35,661 bases of DNA from assembly GCA_012031345.1 (NCBI GenBank), contig JAAUTS010000010.1, positions 1-35,661 of the forward strand. The letters run 5' to 3'. Both the position numbers and the translations under genes were made by a program. The notes under the pieces were generated by a model that was given only the letters and a program-made list of their open reading frames with translations, was not told where the DNA came from and searched no databases. Shown here piece after piece: positions 6,719 to 16,190 of this stretch (positions are counted from its first letter, which is position 1; every line of letters starts with the position of its first letter). The stretch is from Blastochloris sp. (lineage in GTDB: Bacteria; Verrucomicrobiota; Verrucomicrobiia; Methylacidiphilales; JAAUTS01).

Positions 6719-7632
6719 TTAAATGCGTTCAAGGTACACTTTCATCAACCACCATTTCCAAGGGCAAGATAGTCCCAAAAATAGATCTGATCTAGCCAGC
6801 CCAAGAATGCGCCGGACTTCACTCAGGCATCCAGTCTTCCGAGCCCGCCAGGCTCCCGCCAAAATAAACCTCCAAAAAACAAACGTCTTGCCCGAACAAG
6901 ATCTTTCCCGGCAATGGCATTCCTTTCTGCACTCATCTCTCCCAAACGATGGATATTTTGCAAGGTTTCCAAACTGAACATACCTTGCGTCATAGCCCCG
7001 GCATGAATGGTATAAGCACTCAACAACTCCTTATGAAAATGTATGCCTCCATACGCTCCCAATCTTAACCACATCTCTAAATCCGCCGTTTCTTGAAAAT
7101 CGGGACAAAACAATCCCAGTTCTTCATAACATTTGCGTCCAACAACCATTCCGGGAAAGCGCACAAACGAGGAATGCGTCAGCAACAAACACACCGCCTC
7201 TTCAGCAGTAGTCGATCTTGATCGGTGCCTCCCCCCGCGCCACAAGGGGACCTCAGATTCATTGACAGACTGCACGGAAAAGGCATGCACCTCCCGATTC
7301 AGGTTGGCTCGCTGCATTAGGTTTTTGATTTTCTTCTCCCAGCCAAGAAGCAGGTAGTCATCATCATGCAAAATCAAAATCACATCCCCTGTACTGCGCA
7401 TGATGCCGACATTCCAATTTTCCACCATGCCCGTAGGTGGCTGATTGCGGAAATAACGCACCTCTTGCCAATCAAGTTTTTCAACCACCTCAAGACACCT
7501 GTCATCCAAGGAATTGTCTGTGACTACAACCTCCAGATCAAAGGGCACATTTTTAGTCTGAAAGACTGATCTAAGAGCTCTGCTTAACCACTCAGGTCGC
7601 TGCCTAGTGGGAATGATTACACTAAGTTTCAC
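6719..7632 (-). CDS. GT2 glycosyltransferase, one frame break near the C-terminus
   Basis: GT-A fold: LSVIIPTRQRPEWLSRAL at the N-terminus, VVVTDNS, then LILHDDDYLLLGW with the DDD metal site, and FPGMVVGRKCYEELG plus DFQETADLEMWLRLG, the usual ED-like acceptor region. The first frame stops at 6823, but the next frame continues CLSEVRRILGLARSD to a TAA at 6719-6721 that sits 1 bp from the RmlC ATG. One missing base near 6830 reconciles both. The start overlaps the PAS gene stop by 4 bp. Expected to add one sugar to the lipid-linked repeat unit. Confidence 0.8.
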
Positions 7633-8313
7633 GGTGTCATCACCTGCTCTTTCCCACGGGGATAGATCACCGTCACCAACAATGGCACTCTCGCCCCGCT
7701 CAGACGGACAAAATGAACTACATGATCTGGAAATGCCTTCCCCAAATCCTGATTTATTGTCTCGTTGGCAAAAAAAATGGCATAGTCTATAGGTCTCCCA
7801 TCATGAGGCATCACTTCAATCCATGATCTACCCTCAGGGGGACGACTTCCTAGTTGATCCCGCACAGCGTTATTCACCCAGACGACTCGCCCTTGCGGAT
7901 CAGACAGTAGAACCCCTACTGGCAACCCGGCTAAAAGCTCTTTGGTTTGTGCCAGCATATCCTCCAGTTGGCATCGGAAGAGGCTGGCCAACAGTGCAAT
8001 GACACCGCCCACACAGAATGTGCTTACTCGTATCATATACCGGATACGGTCTTCCATTACACTCCAATCAAAAGCCGGAATCGCCGCGAGACTGTAACCT
8101 ACATAAAATAAAAATTATCCAAAATATTATAAAAATCACTCGGGGCGGAAAGCGTAGAGTAAGCCCAAAAAGTAATAAAATCCCGAACAGCGGAGCAAAC
8201 GTAACCAGCGCATAAAATTGATCAAAAATATGAAAAAGAAACAATAGCACTAACGTCCATCCCAGTGCTTCTCCCAGACCCGTTCGCTTTTTCACCATGG
8301 AATCATGCTTCAT
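7629..8313 (-). CDS. membrane PAS-domain protein without output domain, one frame break
   Basis: Start ATG 8313 is chosen because GGAGAG lies 5 nt upstream; an ATG at 8331 is also in frame. The N-terminal half is hydrophobic with about four membrane segments (around TLVLLFLFHIFDQFYALV, FGILLLFGLTL, VIFIIFWIIFIL and VSTFCVGGVIALLASLF). A short helix LEDMLAQTKELLAGL then leads into a PAS domain (VGVLLSDPQGRVVWVNNAV). The frame breaks at about 8110-8116; read through it the membrane part is continuous. It ends with the PAS fold: no kinase, GGDEF or EAL follows. It lies between glycosyltransferases, with a 4-bp overlap with GT2, so it may sense something at the membrane or regulate the assembly complex. 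Confidence 0.65.
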
Positions 8314-8334
8314 ATTTTCTCTCCATGGCATACC

Positions 8335-9993
8335 CTAAAGCCGCTCGCATTCCGCTGAATTGCTTTTCAATTGAACATTCCTTGAAAACTCCGATCTGAT
8401 TTCCTCCCTCTCCAGTTGAATCAATATATTCCCAGCCGCCCACTGTGCTAATTGGTCACTCAACACTTCATGTGAATCTGCCACTAACGCGTTGACTCCA
8501 TTCTTGAGATAGCTGATTTCTGGACTGTGACGATAAGGCAGATACTTGTCATCAATCGTGGCATATGGACATCCCATCGCTAGACTGTCCACCACGTTTA
8601 AACCAGCATAACCCATGCAAATCATCAGATCAGCAGCATAAATCCAAGCACAGCGCTGGGAAGCATCAAAAATCGGTCCCAACATGCGAACACGATCTGG
8701 CCACACTTGTAATGACTTGGTTAGAACCCCTTCTTTTTCTCCCCCACCAATAACAATCAAGTCAGGTGCAACTGGACTTTTGACCGTCCGCTTTAACAGT
8801 TCCGGAAGGTGCATTACTCCTTTCTCTTCGGTCAGTCTTCCCACATAAATCAAGGTTTTACGATTCAAACCCAGTCTCCTACGCACTGCCTCGCGACCTT
8901 CTCGTTCCAACAACTCGTATTGCTCCTTATATGCATTGGTATCCAATGTGTTCGGGGCAACAAAAAATTGTTCCTTTGGTCCTGTGAACCTCTCCACATC
9001 CCGCATACGTTCCTGACTGTAAAAAATCACGGCATCAGCCCAGTTCATCCACCAGAGTCGCACCCGGTCTTTCAATCCGAGTTTCGTACCTTTCCAACCA
9101 TAGATCTGAAAACCATGCGTCCAGAACACCAATCCGAAACCCAGTAAGCGGCGCAGCAAAAACCACCACCACGTGCTCCAAAGTGAGAGCGACATCTCCG
9201 TGCAGACCACTCTGGGCCGCGTCCGCATGAGCTGAAATGTGGCCCCCAACCAGACAATGCTACTCTGTGTGCCTTTACGCCAGTCGATGGATGAGACCGC
9301 TTCCTGGTCTACCCCTTCCACACTCCTTAAATTACCGAGTGTCTTTCCAGAAAAAAGTAACTTGGTGCTACGCCAATCAGCCACCCTACGAAAAATTCCC
9401 TCCCGGTAAAAGGGAATGTACCTGTTGAGAAACACGACATCCCTTCGCTCCATGCCGAAGGCATCTGAATTCAACCACCGAATCACTTTAGAGAATTGCA
9501 CCCTGACCAAAGAGTGAGCCCAACACAGAAAACCACGGTAGCGTGTGATCCTATCCTTAACTAGATTGAGCCTCGGATGCGTATGTTCAAACAAACGAAT
9601 CATTTGCTCTAACCATACTTTTGTGCGCTGTGCCACATGAGTAACATCATATTTCGACGCTATTTCACGTGATTTCCGTCCCATGACCGCATTACGCTCA
9701 GCATCCAGAGCCAGTAGCAACGCTTCGGCAAATCCTTCAATATCCTCCGGGTCAATCTGGTACCCATTGACTCCATGTTCGACTAAGGTAGCTGAGGCCC
9801 CCACATAGCGGCTCACAACCAGAGGTAGCCCAGCAGCAGCTGCTTCATGCACCACAACACCGTAGCTGTCAAAACGTGATGCCAACACAAAGACATCACT
9901 TTTCTGATATTCCCGAACCAAGTCCATGGGCTGAAGAAAGTCTTGCACCCTCACACTGTCTATAAGCCCCAGATGCCTTGCCTCCTTCTTCAC
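8335..9993 (-). CDS. C-terminal half of a GT4 fused in frame to a second GT4
   Basis: The first about 130 codons are the donor-binding half of a GT4 enzyme: VFVLASRFDSYGVVVHEAAAAG, GASATLVEHGVNGY, ending with helix VAQRTKVWLEQM. Without a stop, and after a roughly 45-residue basic linker, a second complete GT-B domain follows from about M at 9453 (MERRDVVFLNRYIPFYREG ... VFWTHGFQIYGW ... IYVGRLTEEKGV ... GYAGLNVVDSLAMGCP). I find no ribosome binding site ahead of 9453, which supports a real fusion. The N-terminal half of the first GT4 lies in the adjoining frame at 9990-10708. Such tandem enzymes add two sugars in succession. Confidence 0.7.
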   Translation of the reverse strand: MKKEARHLGLIDSVRVQDFLQPMDLVREYQKSDVFVLASRFDSYGVVVHEAAAAGLPLVVSRYVGASATLVEHGVNGYQIDPEDIEGFAEALLLALDAERNAVMGRKSREIASKYDVTHVAQRTKVWLEQMIRLFEHTHPRLNLVKDRITRYRGFLCWAHSLVRVQFSKVIRWLNSDAFGMERRDVVFLNRYIPFYREGIFRRVADWRSTKLLFSGKTLGNLRSVEGVDQEAVSSIDWRKGTQSSIVWLGATFQLMRTRPRVVCTEMSLSLWSTWWWFLLRRLLGFGLVFWTHGFQIYGWKGTKLGLKDRVRLWWMNWADAVIFYSQERMRDVERFTGPKEQFFVAPNTLDTNAYKEQYELLEREGREAVRRRLGLNRKTLIYVGRLTEEKGVMHLPELLKRTVKSPVAPDLIVIGGGEKEGVLTKSLQVWPDRVRMLGPIFDASQRCAWIYAADLMICMGYAGLNVVDSLAMGCPYATIDDKYLPYRHSPEISYLKNGVNALVADSHEVLSDQLAQWAAGNILIQLEREEIRSEFSRNVQLKSNSAECERL

Positions 9994-10708
9994 CTGCTCT
10001 CATGATTGCCCGCCCCTACCAGCATCAATTCCACCTCTGGACGGTAATTCCTCACCCGCACCAGAGCTTTTAACAATAAATCAACGCCCTTCCTCTGAAT
10101 CAAACTGCCCACTTGGATCAAACGTCGGGGTTGCTGTGCCGAAGGACGAACAGATTCATAAAAATGTGTTGTCACCGCATGGGGTGCCAAAAGAGCGGGC
10201 TTTTGTCTTGAACGTCCCTCATCCCAAGCGTCTTGCGTCCGAGCCAACAGCCCCTCCACACTTTCATTAACTAGATTATGAACCCAGCGTTGCAGCTGAT
10301 TTAAATGCCTCTTCAACACGGGTCCCACATCGGTCGTCACCACACAGGGCCGCCCCGCCGCCTTTGGCCATAGCAACCCACTCAGCACCACATAAGGCGA
10401 ATATTCCTGAATGACTACCAAAGCCGGTCGGCGCGTTTCAACTCCTCCCAAAGCTGCCTCGGTGGCCAGATGGTTCCCCACCAATGGCGGCGGGGTAACG
10501 GTGGAATCACTTTCAAGTCCGCCTCCCTCAAGGGCCGGTCCTCTTGCTTCCACGGATGCAAATCATCGCCCAACAACCCTCCGCTCAGAACGGTCAGATT
10601 CCCGTTCGGCTTCCAAGTTATCGCCAGATGATCCAACGCCTCCATCCAATAAGGCGTCAACTCACGCATCACCACGACGATATCCTGTCTTCCCTTGCTA
10701 TCGGCCAT
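9990..10708 (-). CDS. N-terminal half of the first GT4 (continues into 8335-9993)
   Basis: ATG 10708 follows the GT2 stop closely (TGACCATG). The protein begins MADSKGRQDIVVVMRELTPY, an acceptor-side GT4 domain. The frame slips once near 10430 (WEELKRADR then ALVVIQEYSPYVV) and again near 9993 (ELMLVGAGNHES, then QVKKEARHLGL in the next gene entry). Both need one extra base. Features after the first slip include VTTDVGPVLKRH, LAPHAVTTHFYES and IQVGSLIQRKGVDLLLKAL, the typical start of the donor domain. With the frames restored the whole tandem protein would be about 790 residues. Confidence 0.65.
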
Positions 10709-10710
10709 GG

Positions 10711-11552
10711 TCAACGTCCCATCCAGATTTTGAGATACGGGCTGATAAAGCGCAGCACTCCAAGCCATCCTTCATTCCGCCGGGTGTAGATCCACCATTC
10801 TTTGGGCGGCAAACCTTTCGGGCTCAATACCTTTGCCCAACGTTCGCTCCGGTTCAGTGTCCGATCCCGCCATGTGCCACGTTCGCTGTTTTCCTCACAA
10901 TGAGCTACCGCAGAGGCTGTCTGCCGTAAGGCGATGCCATGGCGTCCGGCTTCCAAACCGTAATCAAAATCTCCCATCGCATGGGTGAAGGCTCCGTGAA
11001 ACATTCCCATCTCCTGGAACACCGCACGCGGCACCAGCGCACAATTCGCATTCATCGTCGTGCACTCCTCCACCCGGCCTTTCGCTTCGACCCGCTCCCG
11101 CCCCCGTTTCCGCCAACCTCCATAGACCTGACGCCCGCTGCGGGGATCTGTCACCGCGCCCACGGCAATAACGCGCACTCCCGGCTTTGGCAGCATAGCC
11201 AGAAGCATAGCCAGAGCCTCAGACTCCATCACCGTGTCATCATTAGCCAACCAATAGTAGTCCGGATCGGTGGCCGCTGCGGCTCCCAGGCTTTTCGCAT
11301 CCCCTGATTCCAAAAAAGATTTCCGTTCCCCTTTAAGATCGTGGCTCCAGACCAGACCGCCAGTACCGCCTCCCCTGTGCCATCTGTGCTCCCGTCATCT
11401 GTCATGAAGAGCTCGAGACGGATTCCGTCCACCCCGCGCTGGCTTAAAATGGATTCCAAGCACTTCCGTGTTTTTTCGCGTCGATTGTGACAAGTCATCA
11501 CCACCGCCACCCGAAGCGGCTCCACTTTGGGAGGGACTACGACATCATTCAT
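10711..11552 (-). CDS. GT2 glycosyltransferase, one frame break
   Basis: First part: LRVAVVMTCHNRREKTRKCL, LELFMTDDGSTDGTGEAV, and LKGNGNLFWNQGMRKAW, a pattern of rhamnosyl- or galactofuranosyl-type GT2 enzymes. Near 11290 the frame slips by one base, then continues AAAATDPDYYWLANDDTVM with the NDD metal site, TMNANCALVPRAVF and MGDFDYGLEAGRHG. Together about 280 residues, normal for the family. The ATG overlaps the upstream GT4 stop by 4 bp and the stop nearly touches the next GT4. The acceptor and donor sugars cannot be read from the sequence. Confidence 0.8.
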
Positions 11553-12841
11553 TTGCTTAGGTCTTGCGCAACACCTGCATCACGGCTGATGTTTGCATAC
11601 ACCGACTCATAATGATCCACCATCCTTTGGAACGAAAATTCCTTGCCAGCCCTTTCTCTTCCGTTGTTTCCCAATTCCATGCGCATCCCCGGATCTCGAG
11701 CTAAACTTAGCAGTGCTCCGGCCATTTCATCAATGTTTTCCACATCCACCAAAAGACCGGCATTTCCCACCACATATGCTACCCCCCCGGCATTCCGCCC
11801 ACCCACAACCGGAACCCCCAATGCCATCGCTTCCAGTGGAGCCATACCAAAAGACTCTTCGCGTGAAGGATGAAAAAGCACATCTGTCTCCTCAGCCAGG
11901 ATGCGTTGAATTTCAGCCTGCGGCTTGCGCCCGAGAAACCTCACGTTTGCCGCCAAACCCTGCTCCCTGGCCCAGGCTCCCGCCCCGCTATCCTCATAAC
12001 CCGTCCCCAACATCGTCAACCTAGAGTCGGGATTTTTCATAACAACCCCAGCCCAGGCTCTCAGCGCCTTCTGACCATTCTTACGTCTGCTGAAACCTTC
12101 CAAGACGGTCGTTGCCCGAAAAGTCCCCGACTTGTCCCCTTCCTTTTCCACCAGTTTTTTCTTTCCCTTCCCGAACTCTGACCAGGCCTCATCAATCCCA
12201 TTGGCTACCACCCAAGACTTCGAACGGGGTCGTAAAGTGCGCTGAATATGTTCTAAGCAATAAGGGGAAACCGAAGTGAGATACCTGGCCTGACGGATGA
12301 CTTTCATCGCCAGAAGTGCCCGTGCCGTCCAGACGGCCCTCCCCGCCCCCAAAAAAAAATGCCGTAAAATCGCAAACGGAGAATCATGCGCCGTCACCAG
12401 AACGGGCAAACCACTGTCCTGAGCTGATGCCGCAAACTCATAAGTCCAGTGAGCATGAATCAAGTCACAGCCACTCTCCCTCATCAAAGGCCGGAGAAGC
12501 TGGCGCTCACGTGCGTAGAAATCGTAAGGTGCCCGCTGCACCCGCAGGGGCACCACCCACACGCGCAACTTTCCCCCCTCAAAGAATTCCGTGGAACTTA
12601 CGGTATAACTCCCACAAAAAACAGTAACCTCATGTCCACGTCGCATCAATTCTGCCGCCAACTGCCCCACCAACGGAAAAGAATACGTTGAAGGTAGTGC
12701 CACCCCTACTGGCAGATGTTCCCTCAGCGGATCAAGCCATACAGGGCCAGTAATTCCCAGTCGCATAGGATCCAACAGCATGACAACACTTTGCTTTTGG
12801 GAAACTCCTAAATGCTGAACATTAAAAAAACCTTGTGCCAC
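11549..12841 (-). CDS. GT4 glycosyltransferase (first gene of the minus-strand operon)
   Basis: 430 residues, uninterrupted. GT-B enzyme: STYSFPLVGQLAAELMRRGH at the acceptor side, DLIHAHWTYEFAASA, VVANGIDEAW, then the donor domain with FLGRKPQAEIQRIL, LFHPSREESFGMAPLEAMALG (the E-x7-E motif) and GGVAYVVGNAGLLV. The start used is GTG at 12841; a later start within the first 30 residues is possible because the N-terminus before LPSTYSF is longer than usual. It reads divergently from the FkbM gene with only 28 bp between, so both promoters must lie in or near that gap or within coding sequence. Confidence 0.88.
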   Translation of the reverse strand: MAQGFFNVQHLGVSQKQSVVMLLDPMRLGITGPVWLDPLREHLPVGVALPSTYSFPLVGQLAAELMRRGHEVTVFCGSYTVSSTEFFEGGKLRVWVVPLRVQRAPYDFYARERQLLRPLMRESGCDLIHAHWTYEFAASAQDSGLPVLVTAHDSPFAILRHFFLGAGRAVWTARALLAMKVIRQARYLTSVSPYCLEHIQRTLRPRSKSWVVANGIDEAWSEFGKGKKKLVEKEGDKSGTFRATTVLEGFSRRKNGQKALRAWAGVVMKNPDSRLTMLGTGYEDSGAGAWAREQGLAANVRFLGRKPQAEIQRILAEETDVLFHPSREESFGMAPLEAMALGVPVVGGRNAGGVAYVVGNAGLLVDVENIDEMAGALLSLARDPGMRMELGNNGRERAGKEFSFQRMVDHYESVYANISRDAGVAQDLSK

Positions 12842-12869
12842 CCCTGAACGCAGCTCATCGTATCCACCT

Positions 12870-13609
12870 GTGCTTCATAAGATTCTGACCAAAATCAGCA
12901 ACCTCTGCGAAATACTTCAATTACCCGGTGGACTCTTTCTTAAACTAAAGGAACCCTCCTATAGCCGTTCGGATCTGAACGTATGCCATCTCCTCAAAAA
13001 GGCCGGAATTCAGCCCGCCAGCATCCTTGATGTGGGAGCAAACATCGGTCAATTTGCGGTTTCCGCCGCCAACACCTGGCCTTACGCGGTGATCCACTCT
13101 TACGAGCCTGGCCCCCAAGCTTTTTCCCAACTTCAACTTGCCGCCAACCGCTACTCCAGGATTCAAACTCATCCCATAGCCCTTGGTGAACAAAAGGGAA
13201 CCACCTCCCTCCATGTGACTTCCCAGAGCCAGTCCAGTTCCCTTCTCCAACTCCACCATAACCACGTGAACACCTACCCCCATATCCACGAAACCTCGGT
13301 GTCACAGTGCCCGTCTCCACACTTGAAGAAGAATCCTACATCACCAGCCTACCGGAGCCACGCTTGCTCAAGCTCGATGTCCAGGGCTATGAAGCCCAAG
13401 TCCTGCGGGGGGGCGGAAAAACACTGGCCCTATTCCAGTGGATTCTGCTCGAAACATCCACCAAGCCCATGTACCTAGGGGAAACTTTATTTGAAGATTT
13501 GGTCGCTCTGCTGAAATCCCAAGGCTTTGCCTTTAACACACCCGTTCACATCCACCTGTCTGAAACTGGTGCCATAGGCCAGTTTGATGCGATCTTTGTA
13601 AAATGCTGA
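12870..13609 (+). CDS. FkbM-family methyltransferase, one frame break
   Basis: SAM-dependent O-methyltransferase of the FkbM type. ILDVGANIGQFAVSAA (about residues 52-67) is the SAM motif, followed by IHSYEPGPQAFSQLQ and IALGEQKGTTSLHV. After about 13300 the frame shifts by one base and continues TLEEESYITSLPEPRLLKLD then VQGYEAQVLRGG, the classical FkbM 'K-x-D-h-x-G-x-E' motif, and ends GQFDAIFVKC. About 246 residues in total. It would methylate a sugar hydroxyl of the glycan. Start GTG 12870 is the first in frame. It is followed after 9 bp by the four-helix-bundle gene. Confidence 0.8.
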
Positions 13610-13618
13610 AATAACTAC

Positions 13619-13978
13619 ATGAGGATTAATGAAGAGTTACGACAGAGGTGCAAAGCATACGCTTCTACTATTGTGCGGTTTTACTGTTGGTTGCCGACGA
13701 AGAGGAAAGAAGTCGAAGTCTTGGGGCACCAGCTCTTGCGAGCAGGCACGTCAGTAGCGGCTCACAGTCGCGAGGCATCTCGGACAAGATCAGATGCGGA
13801 GTTTTGCTCCAAACTCGACGGGCTACTTCAAGAAGCGGACGAAAGTCAACTCTGGCTGGAATTGCTCCGCGACGACTGCTACATATCAGGCGACCAGATC
13901 GACTTCCTTATCAAAGAAACCTCAGAACTCATCGCCATTTTCGTAACAATTGTCTCCCGAGTCCGCAAGAAACTCTGA
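13619..13978 (+). CDS. four-helix-bundle protein (23S rRNA intervening-sequence protein family)
   Basis: 119 residues, intact. Pattern of the family: MRINEELRQRCKAYASTIV as helix 1, VLGHQLLRAGTSVAAHSREA as helix 2, AEFCSKLDGLLQEADESQLWLELL as helix 3 and DFLIKETSELIAIFVTIVSRV as helix 4. Relatives occur inside rRNA intervening sequences and as the Avd accessory protein of diversity-generating retroelements; no reverse transcriptase is present here. The cellular role is unknown, possibly nucleic-acid binding. Directly after the stop lies an array of CTGAAA units facing an inverted array at 14052-14092. Fragments of the same gene type occur at 2108-2218 and 4511-4540. Confidence 0.85.
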   Translation: MRINEELRQRCKAYASTIVRFYCWLPTKRKEVEVLGHQLLRAGTSVAAHSREASRTRSDAEFCSKLDGLLQEADESQLWLELLRDDCYISGDQIDFLIKETSELIAIFVTIVSRVRKKL

Positions 13979-14093
13979 AAAAGCTAAAACTCTGAAAGCT
14001 GAAATTCCGAAATGAACCCCATAACTTGCAAATTTTTATGCGTTTTAGATTTTTAGCTTCTCAGTATTTCAGTGTTTCAGCTTTTTTAATATC
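13979..14093. repeat. inverted pair of 8-nt tandem arrays (large imperfect hairpin)
   Basis: Left arm about 13979-14012: units AAAAAGCT, AAAACTCTG, AAAGCTG, AAATTCCG, AAATG. Right arm about 14055-14092: CTTCTCAG, TATTTCAG, TGTTTCAG, CTTTTTT. The right arm's reverse complement resembles the left arm, so the single strand can fold into a long imperfect stem with a 40-nt AT-rich loop. The block separates the four-helix gene from the ORF6N gene. Confidence 0.75.
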
Positions 14094-14107
14094 CCTGTTT
14101 GCGCATT

Positions 14108-14647
14108 ATGAGCCCTATTTCCATAGAAACTATTCAATCTCTGCTTATTGACATACGTGGAGAACGCGTGCTGCTTGACAGTGACGTTGCACGCATCTAC
14201 GGAGTGGACACAAAAAGGATTAACGAAGCGGTAAAGAACAACCCCGAAAAGTTTCCGAATGGGTATATAGTCCACGTAACCAAGCTTGAATGGGAGGATT
14301 TGAAGTCGAAATTTTCGACTTCAAATCGAGGTGGTAAGGTGAAGCTCCCGGCTGCTTTCCCGGAGCGAGGACTCTACATGCTGGCCACAATCCTGAAAAG
14401 CGCACAGGCAACCCAGGCAACATTTGCCATTATCGAAACTTTCACCAAAATCCGAGAGCTCTCCTCAACTATCAAGGAATTGTCTGTTGTCAAAGACGAA
14501 GGGAAGCAAAAATCGCTCATGCAGCAAAGCGGCGAAATCGTCGCAGATATTTTCGATGAAGGATTGCAAACAAGCGATACCGAAACTTCCGTCGAGCTCA
14601 ACTTTGCCGTCCTCAAGTTTAAGCACACCGTCAAACGCAAAAAATAA
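14108..14647 (+). CDS. ORF6N domain DNA-binding protein
   Basis: 179 residues from ATG 14108; an ATG at 14099 is in frame. The N-terminus is the ORF6N domain found in phage and chromosomal accessory proteins: IETIQSLLIDIRGERVLLDS, DVARIYGVDTKRINEAVKNN, FPNGYIVHVTKLEWEDL, LPAAFPERGLYMLATIL. A helical C-terminus with FAIIETFTKIRELSSTIKEL and a lysine-rich tail follows. Probably a sequence-specific DNA-binding or regulatory protein. It is not a glycan enzyme. Arrays of the same 8-nt repeat family lie on both sides (14055-14092 and 14690-14728), as if gene plus repeats form one inserted unit. Confidence 0.85.
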   Translation: MSPISIETIQSLLIDIRGERVLLDSDVARIYGVDTKRINEAVKNNPEKFPNGYIVHVTKLEWEDLKSKFSTSNRGGKVKLPAAFPERGLYMLATILKSAQATQATFAIIETFTKIRELSSTIKELSVVKDEGKQKSLMQQSGEIVADIFDEGLQTSDTETSVELNFAVLKFKHTVKRKK

Positions 14648-14689
14648 TCCGACCTCCCCTCACTTCTCAGCCTTCACAATCCCTTTTCA

Positions 14690-14728
14690 TTTTTCAGCTT
14701 CTCAGCATTTCAGTGTTTCAGCTTTTTA
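14690..14728. repeat. 8-nt tandem array (NNNNTCAG units) next to the wzx start
   Basis: Units TTTTTCAG, CTTCTCAG, CATTTCAG, TGTTTCAG, CTTTTTAG. It is nearly identical, in the same orientation, to the array at 14055-14092 on the other side of the ORF6N gene. It ends only 5 bp before the flippase ATG, where a ribosome binding site would be expected; none is obvious. Confidence 0.75.
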
Positions 14729-14732
14729 GAAC

Positions 14733-16186
14733 ATGTCCCTCCGCCGTCAAACCCTCTGGTCGATGCTGCCGATTTTGCTGACTTCGGTCATCAGCATTGT
14801 CAGCGTGCCGATTTATTTTCGGGTTCTCGGTGCCGAGATGTATGCCCTGTGGTTTTATGTGGGAACATTAACCGGAGCCTTCGGTTTCATGGATCTGGGA
14901 ATCGGCGTCGCGGTAGGTCGCTACATGGGGGTGGCGATGGGAGCCAGTGACGATCAAGCCGTGCGTGAGTATTGGTCCACAGGCCATGTGATTGCACTAC
15001 CTTTCCTTATCTTCTTCGCTGTAATTTTCGGTATTCTCGGAACGATTTGGGGCCCCCTTTGGTTTAACGTCCCTGCTGAACAGGCCTCCATCCTGCGCTG
15101 GGCCATGCTCTTTGGTGGAATCTCATTGTTCCTGAATTACTACGGCCAGATGTGGAATATTCTGGCCCAGGCACATTTGGACTTTAAGTATCTTTCTCTC
15201 CTCCGCTCGGTGTTTTCACTGGCCAGTACCGGCGGGGCCTTAGCCGTCGCCTTGATTGTTCCAAATGTTGCCGTCATTGTTGCGTTCACCACCCTGCTGG
15301 CAGCGATCCAATTTTTCCTGTTGCTGCATCGAGGAAGTTATCAATACAAACTCCCAGTTACTCTCAGCGAATCCAGAAAAAGCAGATTTATTGAAATGCT
15401 TCCCTACACACTGAAAACATTCGGTCAGCTCATTGCCTCTTCCGTGCTGGGTTCGCTGGATCGATTATTTCTGGGGCGCGTTGCCCCGGCAGTGGATTTT
15501 GCCGCTTTCAATGTCGCCATGAATATAGGAGGTCGCATCAGTGGACTTAGTGTTGCGATTATGGGGCCAGTATTCCACAATACTACTCGCGGGATTGGTG
15601 GCGACATTGCACGTAATCCTAATAGTATCTATCGAGAAAGCTTCGAACTTATGTTCCCGTGGTATTCGTTGGTCATTATTGGAGCTTTTTTTGGTCAGAG
15701 CCAGTCACTGAGATCTGGCTCGGCAGTAAATATGGGGCTACAGTAGGCGAAGTATTCCCATGGATAATAGCTGCATTTTGTATTAATTCGATTTCCAATA
15801 TTTCCGTCTCCCAAACCGCTGGTCTTAATCGAGTCGGAACTCTCCTAATCTTCCAGACTTTTGCATCATTACTATCCCTTTTCGGGGCGGCTGTTGGCTG
15901 GTATATCGATCAGCTACATGGAGCTGCTATAGGTTTTGCCCTAAGCCGTTTAATTTGGATTTTTCAAGACGCCTTAGTTAGAAAATGGGTACATATTGAT
16001 ATTTTCGAATATTTTCACGTTGTTCCCCTGCTATCAATACAGCTAATTACAATCTGGATTTTTTGGTTCACTAGTATTATTTTTACATTAGATTCAAAGA
16101 TGCAATTTATACTAGCTCTCACCTCCGGGGTAGCCTCTGGAGTCATTACGCTCTATTCTCAAAATCAGGCAAAATCAAAATTATAA
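14733..16186 (+). CDS. Wzx-type polysaccharide flippase, one frame break
   Basis: About 483 residues when joined. Polytopic membrane protein of the MOP superfamily: SMLPILLTSVISIVSVPIYF as the first segment, GFMDLGIGVAVGRYMG, and about twelve hydrophobic segments in all. The first frame ends at 15746 after nonsense; the true continuation (EPVTEIWLGSKYGATVGEVF ... ISNISVSQTAGLNRVG) is one base out of phase. The slip lies in the T7 run at 15686-15692, so one T is probably missing. It would flip undecaprenyl-diphosphate-linked repeat units across the inner membrane. The C-terminal third is more AT-rich than the N-terminal part. Confidence 0.85.
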
Positions 16187-16190
16187 TTTT

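Noticed and set aside
10411-10929. Plus-strand open frame opposite the GT2/GT4 genes
   Set aside because: Shadow of the minus-strand coding sequence; low-complexity Ser/Pro/Arg composition and no domain pattern.
13619-14647. Diversity-generating retroelement (four-helix protein as Avd)
   Set aside because: No reverse transcriptase, no template/variable repeat pair with adenine-directed changes, and no target gene with a C-type lectin fold is visible.
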